This document shows, piece after piece, positions 36,410 through 45,603 of a DNA stretch of 64,000 bases; position 1 is the stretch's first letter; each line of letters opens with the position of its first letter. Location: NCBI RefSeq assembly GCF_003368325.1, contig NZ_CP031466.1, positions 3,555,048 to 3,619,047 of the forward strand, in the 5' to 3' direction. This stretch comes from Paraburkholderia caffeinilytica. Its GTDB lineage: Bacteria; Pseudomonadota; Gammaproteobacteria; Burkholderiales; Burkholderiaceae. The notes under the pieces are model-generated. The model was not told where the DNA came from. It saw only the letters and a program-made list of their open reading frames with translations, and ran no database searches. The position numbers and the translations under genes are program-made.

Positions 36410-37392
36410 GGGTGTTGACTCTCGGAGGCTTTTACTTCATTGGAACGACTGGCGCCGATCTGATCGCCTTCCAGCCGGCAAAAATCCGACCACTCCAGCA
36501 ACTGCTGGCTTGTCGTACCTACACCACCGCACGCAATGACTACGATGCGCTGTGCATTCGGAAAATGCTGGGGAACCTGGGCAAGCGCAGCCACCGATGC
36601 CCCGCATGCCGGCTCGGTCAGAAGGCGATGCTCTTCGAGAAGAGTCACGCTGCCTTGAATGGCTTCAGCATCAGTCACCAGGCAGTTTCGGACGGGATGC
36701 TCTTTGGCGAGCGCTACGATGCGGGCGGATACTTTGTTAGCACCCAGCGACGTCGCTACGGACTGGATTTTCGGGAGCGTGACCGGTTCGCCAGCCTTGA
36801 GCGCCTCGTTGTAGGAGGCAGCCCCGTCGGTCTCGACTGCCAGCACCGGGATATCGTTCCAGCCGACTCGTCGCAGTCCTTCAATGACGCCCGCAAGCAG
36901 GCCACCACCGCCGACTGAGCAAACAAGCAGGTCAGGGCGTTCGGTTTGCCGGGCGATCTCCTCGACCATCGTCGCGTGGCCTTCCCAGAGCAGAGGGTCG
37001 TCGAACGCATGGAGGTACGCGTCGCCCTCCCCCAGAATCGAAAGTGCATAGGCGTTGGATTCAGCGAAGGACGCCCCGTGAACCACGACGTCTGCCTCTT
37101 CACCACGAATGAGAGCCTTGGCTCGCGCAGACGTCGTCTGTGGCACGACGACCGTTACCGGAATGCCAAGCTCCCGGCCCGCGTAGGCCACCGCGTACCC
37201 TGCGTTGCCGCCTGATGCCGCGACGAAGCGGCGCGCTCCTCGGCGTTTATGTTCTTCGCAGGCGAAGCCAACCCCTCGCAGCTTGAATGAGCCGCTCGGT
37301 TGCAACCCTTCGAGCTTCAGGAGCACCGTTCTGTCGGTCTTGAGTGAGAGCGCACGGGATTTGATCAGCGGTGTTTCGATATGCAGTGTCAT
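36406..37392 (-). CDS. PLP-dependent serine/threonine dehydratase-like enzyme
   Basis: This 328-residue fold type II PLP enzyme has the PLP lysine in LQPSGSFKLRG, the Asn-containing AASGGNAGYAVAYAG, and the glycine-rich phosphate loop CSVGGGGLLAGV. The family eliminates water from beta-hydroxy amino acids to give an enamine, then a 2-keto acid. It is translationally coupled to the hydratase and followed by aldolase and acetaldehyde dehydrogenase, so its product is expected to feed 2-oxopent-4-enoate. That points to a C5 unsaturated or hydroxylated amino acid substrate; plain serine or threonine would not need this pathway. Confidence 0.85.
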   Translation of the reverse strand: MTLHIETPLIKSRALSLKTDRTVLLKLEGLQPSGSFKLRGVGFACEEHKRRGARRFVAASGGNAGYAVAYAGRELGIPVTVVVPQTTSARAKALIRGEEADVVVHGASFAESNAYALSILGEGDAYLHAFDDPLLWEGHATMVEEIARQTERPDLLVCSVGGGGLLAGVIEGLRRVGWNDIPVLAVETDGAASYNEALKAGEPVTLPKIQSVATSLGANKVSARIVALAKEHPVRNCLVTDAEAIQGSVTLLEEHRLLTEPACGASVAALAQVPQHFPNAQRIVVIACGGVGTTSQQLLEWSDFCRLEGDQIGASRSNEVKASESQHP

Positions 37393-37417
37393 AGCGGGAC
37401 TTCATCAGTGAAGGGTA

Positions 37418-37885
37418 TTAGCCAAGCTGGATGACAGCGGAGACCTCGACCGGGCAACGAAATGGCAAGCTCGATACACCGACCGCAGCACGGCTGTGTC
37501 TGCCCTTCTCGCCGAGAACTTCAACGAGGACCTCCGAGGCACCGTTGATGACTTCCGGGTGCTCCGTAAATTCCGTGTCTGCGTGCACGTAGCCTGTTAC
37601 GGAACAGACGCGGATCACGCTTAGGTCGCCCGTCAGCTGCGAACGAAGTTGCGACAGGATCGCCATGCCACTCATGCGTGCCGCTTCCTTGGCCTGCTCG
37701 AAACTTACTTCTTTGCCGACCTGGCCGAGCGCGAACGGTTTGCCGTCCTTGAACGCGACTTGTCCGGAAATATGCAAAAAGCCATTCGCCAGAACGGTGG
37801 GAACATAGTTGGCGATTGCGGCCTTCGGCGGTTGCAGTTCGATGCCAAGTTCTGCAAGACGGGCATCCAGTTCAGTGCGATTCAT
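37418..37885 (-). CDS. RidA-family protein (long YjgF type)
   Basis: This 155-residue RidA homologue has the extended N-terminus (RTELDARLAELGIELQPPKAA) and the core segments FLHISGQVAFKDGKP and SLPFRCPVEVSAVIQLG. It would hydrolyse the enamine/imine released by the adjacent PLP dehydratase. A 25-bp gap separates the two genes. 2-Aminomuconate deaminases also belong to this superfamily, so an aromatic-amine route is an alternative, but no matching dioxygenase is present. Confidence 0.85.
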   Translation of the reverse strand: MNRTELDARLAELGIELQPPKAAIANYVPTVLANGFLHISGQVAFKDGKPFALGQVGKEVSFEQAKEAARMSGMAILSQLRSQLTGDLSVIRVCSVTGYVHADTEFTEHPEVINGASEVLVEVLGEKGRHSRAAVGVSSLPFRCPVEVSAVIQLG

Positions 37886-37951
37886 AAAAAACTCCTTAAG
37901 GGTGAGTAGGGGTCGACACGTAACACAAACGGCAGAGTGAAATCGGAAAAA

Positions 37952-38584
37952 TCAGGATTCGAGATCGTATTGGATCGAGAGCTGTCCTTTCTTCTCCTTT
38001 AGCTTCAGGATCCTGATAGGGCCGACCTGTCCGGCAGACCCGACGTGAGTGCCGCCACAGCTATGCATCGGCAGGTCTCCGAAGCACACAGACCTCATGC
38101 CATCTGTTTCGGTCAAATGACGCGGCACGTCGTCCGCAATGAGCTGGTTGACTGCCTGCTCCACACCTTCGGCGGTAAGCGGCTGTGGGTTACCGCGCGG
38201 CTCGAAAACCACTCGGCCCTCACCGGGCCAGTGGTGCCCTTTGGTCGCGTACCACCCCATCTGCTCCACGACACCGGAAATCAGGTGACCGGCAGAGTGA
38301 AGTCGTGCATGCAGCATGCGGACCTCGGGCGATACTTCAATCAGGGCCTCGCCGACGGCAACCTCCTGCTCGGCGATGTGAATCACCTTGTCGCCCTCCT
38401 GAATCACGCGTCCGACCTTCACGCCGGCAATGGTCCCCTGGTCGGCGAGCTGTCCACCGCCTTGCGGGTGGAACAGGGTCGCGGTTAGTGTTACCCGGAA
38501 CTTGCCGTCGTGGTCGGGCGAACAGTCGAGCACCTGCGTTCGCATGGTCAGTTCGTCGCTGTTGTAATACGCGCGTTGTGTCAT
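37952..38584 (-). CDS. alaX: AlaX-type trans-editing aminoacyl-tRNA deacylase
   Basis: The 210-residue protein is a free-standing alanyl-tRNA editing domain with the zinc ligands HARLHSAGH (H-x3-H) and SCGGTHV (C-x3-H). AlaX proteins hydrolyse wrongly charged tRNAs. It is the first gene of the operon that carries the PLP dehydratase, RidA and lower meta pathway. This unusual position suggests protection of translation against the amino acid being degraded, comparable to the fluorothreonyl-tRNA deacylase found in a fluorothreonine producer. The substrate here is unknown. Confidence 0.85.
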   Translation of the reverse strand: MTQRAYYNSDELTMRTQVLDCSPDHDGKFRVTLTATLFHPQGGGQLADQGTIAGVKVGRVIQEGDKVIHIAEQEVAVGEALIEVSPEVRMLHARLHSAGHLISGVVEQMGWYATKGHHWPGEGRVVFEPRGNPQPLTAEGVEQAVNQLIADDVPRHLTETDGMRSVCFGDLPMHSCGGTHVGSAGQVGPIRILKLKEKKGQLSIQYDLES

Positions 38585-38746
38585 TTCGTATTCCTCAATG
38601 CATATTCATCGTCGTGATCTGGCTATGTCAAAACTCGACCGACGTGTCTCGGTCATGCCGGCAAAAGGCGACTCGTGAGGCACAACCTTCGGGGAAGGAC
38701 AATTCACTTCCCGCATGACACCAAGTTAAAGGACGCACGCTCGTCC

Positions 38747-38763
38747 CGCTTGTAAAAAGTTGA
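38747..38763. promoter_or_regulatory. 17-bp motif upstream of the alaX operon (copy 1)
   Basis: CGCTTGTAAAAAGTTGA lies about 165 bp upstream of alaX, in the 358-bp space before the AraC gene. It matches the sequence at 41007-41023 at 16 of 17 positions in the same orientation relative to the downstream gene. A second CGCTTGT follows at 38770. Probable activator-binding site, perhaps for the adjacent AraC protein. The rest of the spacer shows no gene. Confidence 0.55.
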
Positions 38764-38942
38764 GTTTTTCGCTTGTGCGATTCAATTGCCGGCAGAGCGC
38801 CCAGCGTGGACGGGACGCCACACAGGGACTAGCGGCCAGGGACATCGCGGCGTGACGTCAATGTGTTGAGACAGCGTCGTTGAGTGCTGCGGGGGATGTC
38901 GACGGGCGTAGCGTCTTGACTGGTCTGCTGGGATCTGGAATG

Positions 38943-39755
38943 TCAATACTTCGACGGGGATACGCCAAAGGCTTGCCGGAACGCGCGAGTGAAGTGGCTA
39001 TGGTCGTAGAAGCCGACTTCATGAGCGACCTGCGACGGGGCCCGGTCGGTGTGACTCAGCAGGTAGCACGCGCGCTCCAGCCGCAGCCGCACGACCCAGG
39101 CGTGCGGTGTCATGCCGACGGTTCGTTTGAAAAGCTTGAGGAAGTGGAAGCGCTCGAGATTGCAAAGGGCAGCAAGCTCCTCGAGGGTAATCTTTTCCGC
39201 CAGGTGGACATCGCAATACTCTTTGACTCGCTGCCACTGTCCCGACGTGAGTGTGCCTTTGACAAACTGTGGCTTGATCATACACGCCTGGATGAACAGA
39301 CGGTCAAGTAACGTCAGCCATTCGGACTGCACTTCAATGGGGGCGGCGCCTGGCGGAGCTGCCCGTAGCGCATCGTGCAACCGGGACAGGTGACCAGCAA
39401 GCGACGAATCCTGAAGGACGGCGCCACCGAGTGCAGGGAAACGGTCCCGACCCGAGATTTCCTCTCCGAGCCCGTCCAGCAACTGAGGTGAGAGGCGAAA
39501 CGTTTTGAGTGTGTAAGACTGGTCTCCAGCGCTGATGCCGTCATGCACTTCCCCGGGGGGCATCAACTGGATGCTGCCCGGCGTAAGTAGCAGTGTTTCG
39601 CCATGAAATCCCTGTCGCTGGACACCTTCGGTCACCAGCGCGATATGGTAGTCCAGATGGTAGTGACGTTCGAAGCGGAAGTCAGAAAAGCGCGCCTCGC
39701 TCAGCACGAGACCGGGAATCTCCTCGCTGCGTTTGTACTCGACGCGATCCTTCAT
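38943..39755 (-). CDS. AraC-family transcriptional regulator
   Basis: This 270-residue activator has an N-terminal cupin-like ligand domain (FERHYHLDYHIALVTEGVQRQGFHGE, LTPGSIQLMPPGEVHDG) and a C-terminal double HTH (ITLEELAALCNLERFHFLKLFKRTVGMTPHAW; PSQVAHEVGFYDHSHFTRAFRQAFGVSPSKY). It lies between the alaX operon and the quinone oxidoreductase gene and probably activates both through the shared 17-bp motif. The effector is unknown; a substrate amino acid or keto acid would fit. Confidence 0.92.
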   Translation of the reverse strand: MKDRVEYKRSEEIPGLVLSEARFSDFRFERHYHLDYHIALVTEGVQRQGFHGETLLLTPGSIQLMPPGEVHDGISAGDQSYTLKTFRLSPQLLDGLGEEISGRDRFPALGGAVLQDSSLAGHLSRLHDALRAAPPGAAPIEVQSEWLTLLDRLFIQACMIKPQFVKGTLTSGQWQRVKEYCDVHLAEKITLEELAALCNLERFHFLKLFKRTVGMTPHAWVVRLRLERACYLLSHTDRAPSQVAHEVGFYDHSHFTRAFRQAFGVSPSKY

Positions 39756-39912
39756 CAGGGCCTCCTGCAGGACTTTCCTCGTACCCTTGAGCGAATCGTC
39801 GCTCCGAGGCGGAACCTGTCCTGCGTTCTATGAACCATCCACAACATCGTTCACATTATAGACATACGTAAATTGCGGACCGGTATCCGCCATTGGCAAG
39901 CACCACGATGTG

Positions 39913-40896
39913 CTATCCGCGTGTGTCGACGATGATTTTTGCGTTCGCACCGGACTCAACGCGTTCGTGGGCCTTCGCGATTTCCGACAGGGCAAACATT
40001 TCGATCTGCGGATGTTGCAGCGCGCCTCGTTCCAACAGAGGGGTGAGCACGTCGATGGCTGTCTTTCTCGTCGGGACGGGCAAGTTGTAGACGATAAAAA
40101 ATCGCAGATTCGCGAAACCAACGATCATCGGCCGGAAAGGGACCTCGATTGATCCAGCCCCCGAGCCATAGATGATCACGTCGCCGCCAAACCTCAACAA
40201 CTCTCCATATTTACCGGCATTCGCTGCTGCGTCGACTTCGATGATGGCGTCTACACCCTTGCCGGCTGTGATCTTGCGTACCGAAGCCGCCACCTCCTCC
40301 TCGTTGCGATTGACGACCCACTCGGCGCCGAGGCGGGAGGCGAGCTGGCATCTCTCCCGGCTACCTGCGACGCCAATGACCCTTGCACCCGAGAGCGCGG
40401 CCAGTTGCGTAGCGTAGCCGCCTACCGCGCCGGTGGCACCGTAGACAAGAACTGTCTTGCCGAGCAGCCCTCCGCAAGCATGCACCGCGTACCAGGCCGT
40501 CAGGAGCGGAATACCAAGTGAGGCGCCTGTCTCGGTCGACACGCTGTCAGGAAGAGGCGCCACCTGACTCTCGGGCAAGGCGATCAGTTCGGCTGCTGTA
40601 CCGAATGGCCGCTGCCACTGGCCGTTGATCGTCCAGACCCGCTGTCCGATCCACTGTTTCGGAACGCCTTCCCCAACGGCCTGGACGACGCCCGCGCCAT
40701 CGCTGTGAGGAATAACGAGCGGAAACTCCATTGCGGGACTTGTGACGCCCGAGCGCGACTTGACGTCTGAAGGATTCACGCCCGAGTGTGTGAGGCACAC
40801 GAGAACTTCACCCGCCTGCGGGGCTGGATCAGGCTGTTCGCCAACGACGAGAACGTCTCGGGCGGGGCCTTTTGATGAATAGTACGCAGCCTTCAT
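39913..40896 (-). CDS. NADPH:quinone oxidoreductase (zinc-free MDR family)
   Basis: This 327-residue medium-chain reductase has the GroES-like start (GEVLVCLTHSGVNPSDVKSRSG), IPHSDGAGVV, and the nucleotide motif VLVYGATGAVGGYATQLAALSGARVIGV. The structural zinc cysteines of alcohol dehydrogenases are absent. The start at 40896 follows GGAGGTTGAAAG. It may reduce an enal, enone or quinone related to the neighbouring pathway. Its promoter shares a motif with the alaX operon. Confidence 0.88.
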   Translation of the reverse strand: MKAAYYSSKGPARDVLVVGEQPDPAPQAGEVLVCLTHSGVNPSDVKSRSGVTSPAMEFPLVIPHSDGAGVVQAVGEGVPKQWIGQRVWTINGQWQRPFGTAAELIALPESQVAPLPDSVSTETGASLGIPLLTAWYAVHACGGLLGKTVLVYGATGAVGGYATQLAALSGARVIGVAGSRERCQLASRLGAEWVVNRNEEEVAASVRKITAGKGVDAIIEVDAAANAGKYGELLRFGGDVIIYGSGAGSIEVPFRPMIVGFANLRFFIVYNLPVPTRKTAIDVLTPLLERGALQHPQIEMFALSEIAKAHERVESGANAKIIVDTRG

Positions 40897-41006
40897 GTCT
40901 TTCAACCTCCAGACTCGTTTAGCGAACAGCGCTCGCAATCCGACGTGTTTCGGGCGAACGTTTCCAACGCAACATTGCCGATACTGTGATCCTTTGGACT
41001 GAAACG

Positions 41007-41023
41007 CGCTTGTAAAAAATTGA
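41007..41023. promoter_or_regulatory. 17-bp motif upstream of the quinone oxidoreductase (copy 2)
   Basis: CGCTTGTAAAAAATTGA lies about 110 bp upstream of the oxidoreductase start and differs from the copy at 38747 at one position. Same orientation relative to the regulated gene. Confidence 0.55.
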
Positions 41024-41058
41024 CCATACAAACTGCCATCCGCGGCTGCACCTCGTTG

Positions 41059-42009
41059 CTATCGGGCCCTTCCGGAAAAAAATGCGGCGTCGGCTTCAAC
41101 CTGCGGCGCGATTTGCGTCTCAACCCATTCGAGCCACGCCCTTGTCCTGGCATTCAGGAAGTGCCGCGAGGGGAGCAAAGCGTAGAGGCCAATGTCGGGT
41201 GAGCGCCATGCGGGCAGCACGCGCTTCAGACGCCTCGCACGAACAGCGTCGATCACGGTAAAGAGCGGCAATAAGGTAATGCCTGCACCTTGCATGGCCA
41301 CATCGAGCACCATGTCCGGGGTATCTGCGATCAACTTGCCATGCACGTCGAGTTTCCGGGTCATTCCGCTGTCGTCGATCAGATTCCATTCGGGGCGGAT
41401 TGACGGGTTGACCAGTCGCAGGCACGTATGTCCGTTAAGGTCATCGGGCGTTTGCGGTTCGCCGTATCGCTCGAGGTACTCAGGTGAAGCGCAAAGGACC
41501 GAGAACGTCGTCCCCAGCCGTCTCGCCGCCAGCCCCGAATCGGCGAGCTTTTCCGCCAGATAGAGGCTGACATCGACACCTCGGGCGAGCAGGTCAGGCA
41601 CGTACTGCGACGTACTGTATTCGACGGTCAGTTGCGGATAGCTGGCGCAAAAATCGGCCATCATCGGCGCGACGTAGTGCTGGCCAAAGTTGACCATGCA
41701 CTGGACTCGCAGGCGACCGTGAGGGGTTGTACTTGTACCGGATGCGTTGGCGTCGGCTTCCTCGACGAGAGCGAGCACTTCGCGACAACGTTCCGCATAG
41801 TCCGCGCCGACATCAGTCAGGAGGCGCTGGCGCGTCGAACGCTGAAGAAGTTTGGCGCCAAGCCGCTTCTCGAGTTCGGTGACGAGCCGGGAGACTTGTG
41901 CGGTGGTCAGATCCATCTGCCCGGCCGCGGCGGTAAAGCTACCGCTGTCGATGACCCGCAGAAAGGCACGCATCGCGTGGAGGAGACCGCCGTCCAGAGT
42001 TTTACGCAT
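41059..42009 (-). CDS. LysR-family regulator divergent from the indolepyruvate oxidoreductase
   Basis: This 316-residue LysR protein belongs to the DsdC/CrgA-like group (LLHAMRAFLRVIDSGSFTAAAGQMDLTTAQVSRLVTELEKRLGAKLLQRSTR; LRVQCMVNFGQHYVAPMMADF). The start at 42009 is chosen from family homology; the upstream extension is not conserved. It is divergent from the large oxidoreductase gene, the usual layout for a regulator and its target. Confidence 0.9.
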   Translation of the reverse strand: MRKTLDGGLLHAMRAFLRVIDSGSFTAAAGQMDLTTAQVSRLVTELEKRLGAKLLQRSTRQRLLTDVGADYAERCREVLALVEEADANASGTSTTPHGRLRVQCMVNFGQHYVAPMMADFCASYPQLTVEYSTSQYVPDLLARGVDVSLYLAEKLADSGLAARRLGTTFSVLCASPEYLERYGEPQTPDDLNGHTCLRLVNPSIRPEWNLIDDSGMTRKLDVHGKLIADTPDMVLDVAMQGAGITLLPLFTVIDAVRARRLKRVLPAWRSPDIGLYALLPSRHFLNARTRAWLEWVETQIAPQVEADAAFFSGRAR

Positions 42010-42029
42010 AACGCAAATATGATTTACCT

Positions 42030-42060
42030 TGCATCTTATTGTTGCATAAAACCAATGCAT
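42030..42060. promoter_or_regulatory. Three TGCAT repeats at 13-bp period in the divergent promoter
   Basis: TGCAT occurs at 42030-42034, 42043-42047 and 42056-42060, exactly 13 bp apart. They lie between the LysR start and the oxidoreductase start, so are candidate regulator contacts, though spacing is longer than one helical turn. Confidence 0.4.
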
Positions 42061-42129
42061 TCAGTATCTGGATTGAGACTTTGGTTTGCCTAACGTTCCG
42101 AGCTTCGCCCCCACATAAGATAGAGCACG

Positions 42130-45100
42130 ATGACCCACCCAGACGTTATCCCGACGACCGGACAGCCCCTTACTTCACTCGACGACAAGTACCTTCGCGA
42201 CGAGGGACAGGCCTACATGAATGGCATGCAGGCTCTGGTGCGACTGGCCCTTTCCCAGCAGCGGCGGGATGCCCGCAATGGCTTGCGCACGGCGGGGTTC
42301 ATTTCCGGCTACCGCGGCTCGCCTCTCGGCTCTTTCGATACTTCGCTCTGGCAAGCGGGACAGCACCTGAAGAGCCATGACGTCGTGTTTCAACCCGGTG
42401 TCAATGAAGACCTGGCGGCCACGGCGTGCTGGGGCACGCAGCAGGCCAACCTCGCGGGTCAGGGCAAGTTCGACGGTGTGTGCAGTTTGTGGTACGGAAA
42501 AGGCCCGGGGGCAGACCGTTCAGGGGATGTGCTCAGGCATGCGAACCTTGCCGGTACTGCGGAGCATGGCGGCGTCGTAGCGCTGTTCGGCGATGACCAT
42601 TCCTGCAAGTCTTCGAGCATTCCGCATCAGTCTGAGCATGTGATGATGGGTTGCGGATTACCCATCTTTTATCCCACGTCCCTGCAGGAGATTCTGGACT
42701 TCGGTGCGCACGCGGTGGCGATGTCCCGCAGGTCGGGGCTCTGGGCCTCCATGAAGCTGGTAAGCGAGATTGTGGAAACGTCTGCTTCCGTCGACGTTAG
42801 TCTCCAGCGCGTGCGACCCGATATAGCTATCGATGCTCCCATGCCGTCCGGTGGACTGAATATCCGTTGGCCAGACCGCTCGCTCGCACAGGAGGAGCGG
42901 CTATACAAATACAAGCTTCCAGCTGCGATTGCTTACGCGCGAGCCAACGCCATCAACCAGGTGACCTGGCAATGCGAAAACGCACGAATCGGCATCGCGG
43001 CAAGCGGTAAGGGATATCTAGACACCGTTGAAGCGCTTAGACTTCTCAAGCTCGAAGGTGAGCCCGCTCAACGTATTGGCCTTCGTCTTTTCCGTGTGGG
43101 CATGATCTGGCCGCTTGAACCTGCCGGACTTCGTGCTTTTGCGGCCGGCCTTCAAGAACTGATTGTCGTCGAGGAGAAGCGTCCCATCCTCGAATCCCAG
43201 ATCAAGGACGAACTCTATTCGCTACCCGATCATCTGCGCCCGCAAGTCGTCGGAAAATCTTCGGATCATCATGGGGAATGGAGCACGCCCCGTGACGAAG
43301 CGCCACTGATTTCCCATTATGAACTCCAGCCCGAACCCATTGCGAAGATGCTTGCGGCACGCTTGCTCAGGTTCACCCTTCCAGAAGACATCAAACGTCT
43401 CATCGAGGAGAGCGTCCGCAACATCGAACAGGCGGAGCGCGATTCTCGCCGGATCATCGACATCGCAGAGCGCAAGGCCTACTTCTGTAGTGGCTGTCCT
43501 CATAACTCGTCTACCGTCGTCCCGGAGGGTAGTCGCGCTCTCGGTGGCATCGGTTGCCACTTCCTTGCGCTAACCATGGACCGCGGTACGGAGACCTTCA
43601 CTCACATGGGCGGTGAAGGTGCCAACTGGGTGGGGACCGCACCGTTCACGAAGGAATCACATGTATTTACCAATCTCGGTGACGGCACTTATTTCCACTC
43701 AGGGTATATGGCAATCAGGCAGGCCGTCGCCGCGAAGGTGAACATCACGTACAAGATCCTTTATAACGACGCGGTCGGCATGACGGGCGGCCAGCATGTC
43801 GATGGCCAGCTTAGCGTTGCGCAGCTCACTCGGCAACTGGCTGCGGAGGGTGTCGGCAAACAGGTCATCGTGAGCGACGAGCCGGGCCTGATCGGTGAGA
43901 CCGAGGGTCTTGCACCTGGTGTGACCGTACGGCACCGTAACGAACTTGATGCGGTGCAGCGCGAATTTCGCGTCATACCGGGCGTGACTGCGCTGATCTA
44001 CGCGCAAACCTGCGCGAGCGAGAAGCGCCGTCGGCGCAAGCGAAACGAATACCCGGATCTCCCTCAAAGAGCATTTATCAACACCGAAATCTGCGAAGGC
44101 TGCGGTGATTGCTCGAAGAAATCAAACTGTCTGTCAGTCGAGCCAGTCGATACAGCGCTCGGCATCAAGCGTCGCATCAATCAGAGCAGTTGCAACAAGG
44201 ATTTCTCGTGTGTAGAGGGATTCTGTCCGAGCTTCGTCACCGTCCATACACGCGATACGAAACGGCCCGCGAAATTTGAGGGGTTGCCACAGGGCTGGCC
44301 GTCCAGTCCGAAGGTGCCGGTTCTGAAATCACCGCTGCGCATCATGGTCGGCGGCGTGGGGGGGACGGGCGTCGTGACCATTGGTGCTTTGCTCGGCATG
44401 GCAGCCCATCTCGAAGGAAAGGCTGTTCGCGTGATGGACATGGCCGGGATGGCGCAAAAGGGAGGCACTGTCTATTCGTATGTGCAGCTTGCCGCGGATG
44501 ACGATGAAATTTCGGCGACAAAAATCGCGGCTGACCAGTGTGATCTGCTGATTGGAGCGGATGCCGTCGTGGCTGGCAGCAGCGCCACACTTTCTCGACT
44601 ACGCGCCACCGCGCTCGTCATCGTCAGCGAGAACGCAGGCCCGACCTCTGAGTTCATCCAGGCTCGTGACTGGTCAGCGCCCGTGAGCGATCTCATGACC
44701 CGTCTGCATCAAAAGGTGAGTCATGGGCGTGTTGTCGCATTGCCGGCCGCTCGCGTTGCGGTGCGCGCGCTCGGCGACGCGATATTCGCTAATCTGCTGT
44801 TGCTCGGCATGGGATGGCAATCGGGGCGTATTGCGCTGGCTCGTGACAGCATCGAGCGCGCTATCGAACTCAATGGCACCGCCGTTGCGAAGAATCTGGA
44901 AGCGTTCCGGATTGGCTGCCATCTCGCTAGCGACTCGCAACTCGTGGGGCGACTGCTCGCAGGAGAAGAGAGCCCGTCCGTGCCGAGATCACTCGTGGAG
45001 GTGATAGAGGATCGTGCGCAACGCCTCGATGCGTACTGGAGTGCGAGGTATTCGCTACGGTATCGCAAACTGCTGGAACAGGCGAATCGTACCTTGCCCG

Positions 45101-45603
45101 AGTCATTGGCGATGACGCTGGCAACCCAGCTCTACCGGGTGATGGCGTACAAGGACGAGTATGAAGTCGCCCGTATGCTGGTGTCAGCGAGCTTTCGCAA
45201 GTCTATCGAACGGGAGTTCGGTCAGGGCGTTCGTTTGAGCTATCACCTTGCTCCGCCTACTCTTGGAACCGGTAAGGACGTTCGCAAACACATGGTCGGT
45301 CAATGGATGCGCTGGCCAATGTTGGTTCTCGCGCGCCTGCAGTGGCTTCGTGAGACGCCTTTCGACCCGTTCGCCCGCAACGACGAGCGCCGGCGCGAAC
45401 GGGCATGGCGGGATCGGTACATCGCATTTATCGAATTACTGCTGTCCTCCTCTGAGACATTGGATATGTCCGTGGCCGGGCAGATTGCGCAACTTCCTGC
45501 AGACGTACGGGGCTTTGGGCATGTTAAGGGCCATGCGATGGACAGCGCATCGAAGCGCTGGGACGAACTTGAAGGCCGTCTTGTCAAAGGCATTCGGCAG
45601 TGA
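42130..45603 (+). CDS. Fused indolepyruvate ferredoxin oxidoreductase family protein
   Basis: The 1157-residue enzyme combines the IorA and IorB functions: oxidative decarboxylation of aryl- or branched 2-keto acids to acyl-CoA with ferredoxin as electron acceptor. Seen are the pyrimidine-binding domain (GFISGYRGSPLGSFDTSLW), thiamine diphosphate domain (GGEGANWVGTAPF; GDGTYFHSGYMAIRQAV; YNDAVGMTGGQ), a cysteine cluster (CEGCGDCSKKSNC ... CNKDFSC ... CPSF), and the gamma domain (MVGGVGGTGVVTIGALLGMAA). Length is normal for this group. It would process keto acids from amino-acid transamination or deamination. Confidence 0.92.
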   Translation: MTHPDVIPTTGQPLTSLDDKYLRDEGQAYMNGMQALVRLALSQQRRDARNGLRTAGFISGYRGSPLGSFDTSLWQAGQHLKSHDVVFQPGVNEDLAATACWGTQQANLAGQGKFDGVCSLWYGKGPGADRSGDVLRHANLAGTAEHGGVVALFGDDHSCKSSSIPHQSEHVMMGCGLPIFYPTSLQEILDFGAHAVAMSRRSGLWASMKLVSEIVETSASVDVSLQRVRPDIAIDAPMPSGGLNIRWPDRSLAQEERLYKYKLPAAIAYARANAINQVTWQCENARIGIAASGKGYLDTVEALRLLKLEGEPAQRIGLRLFRVGMIWPLEPAGLRAFAAGLQELIVVEEKRPILESQIKDELYSLPDHLRPQVVGKSSDHHGEWSTPRDEAPLISHYELQPEPIAKMLAARLLRFTLPEDIKRLIEESVRNIEQAERDSRRIIDIAERKAYFCSGCPHNSSTVVPEGSRALGGIGCHFLALTMDRGTETFTHMGGEGANWVGTAPFTKESHVFTNLGDGTYFHSGYMAIRQAVAAKVNITYKILYNDAVGMTGGQHVDGQLSVAQLTRQLAAEGVGKQVIVSDEPGLIGETEGLAPGVTVRHRNELDAVQREFRVIPGVTALIYAQTCASEKRRRRKRNEYPDLPQRAFINTEICEGCGDCSKKSNCLSVEPVDTALGIKRRINQSSCNKDFSCVEGFCPSFVTVHTRDTKRPAKFEGLPQGWPSSPKVPVLKSPLRIMVGGVGGTGVVTIGALLGMAAHLEGKAVRVMDMAGMAQKGGTVYSYVQLAADDDEISATKIAADQCDLLIGADAVVAGSSATLSRLRATALVIVSENAGPTSEFIQARDWSAPVSDLMTRLHQKVSHGRVVALPAARVAVRALGDAIFANLLLLGMGWQSGRIALARDSIERAIELNGTAVAKNLEAFRIGCHLASDSQLVGRLLAGEESPSVPRSLVEVIEDRAQRLDAYWSARYSLRYRKLLEQANRTLPESLAMTLATQLYRVMAYKDEYEVARMLVSASFRKSIEREFGQGVRLSYHLAPPTLGTGKDVRKHMVGQWMRWPMLVLARLQWLRETPFDPFARNDERRRERAWRDRYIAFIELLLSSSETLDMSVAGQIAQLPADVRGFGHVKGHAMDSASKRWDELEGRLVKGIRQ

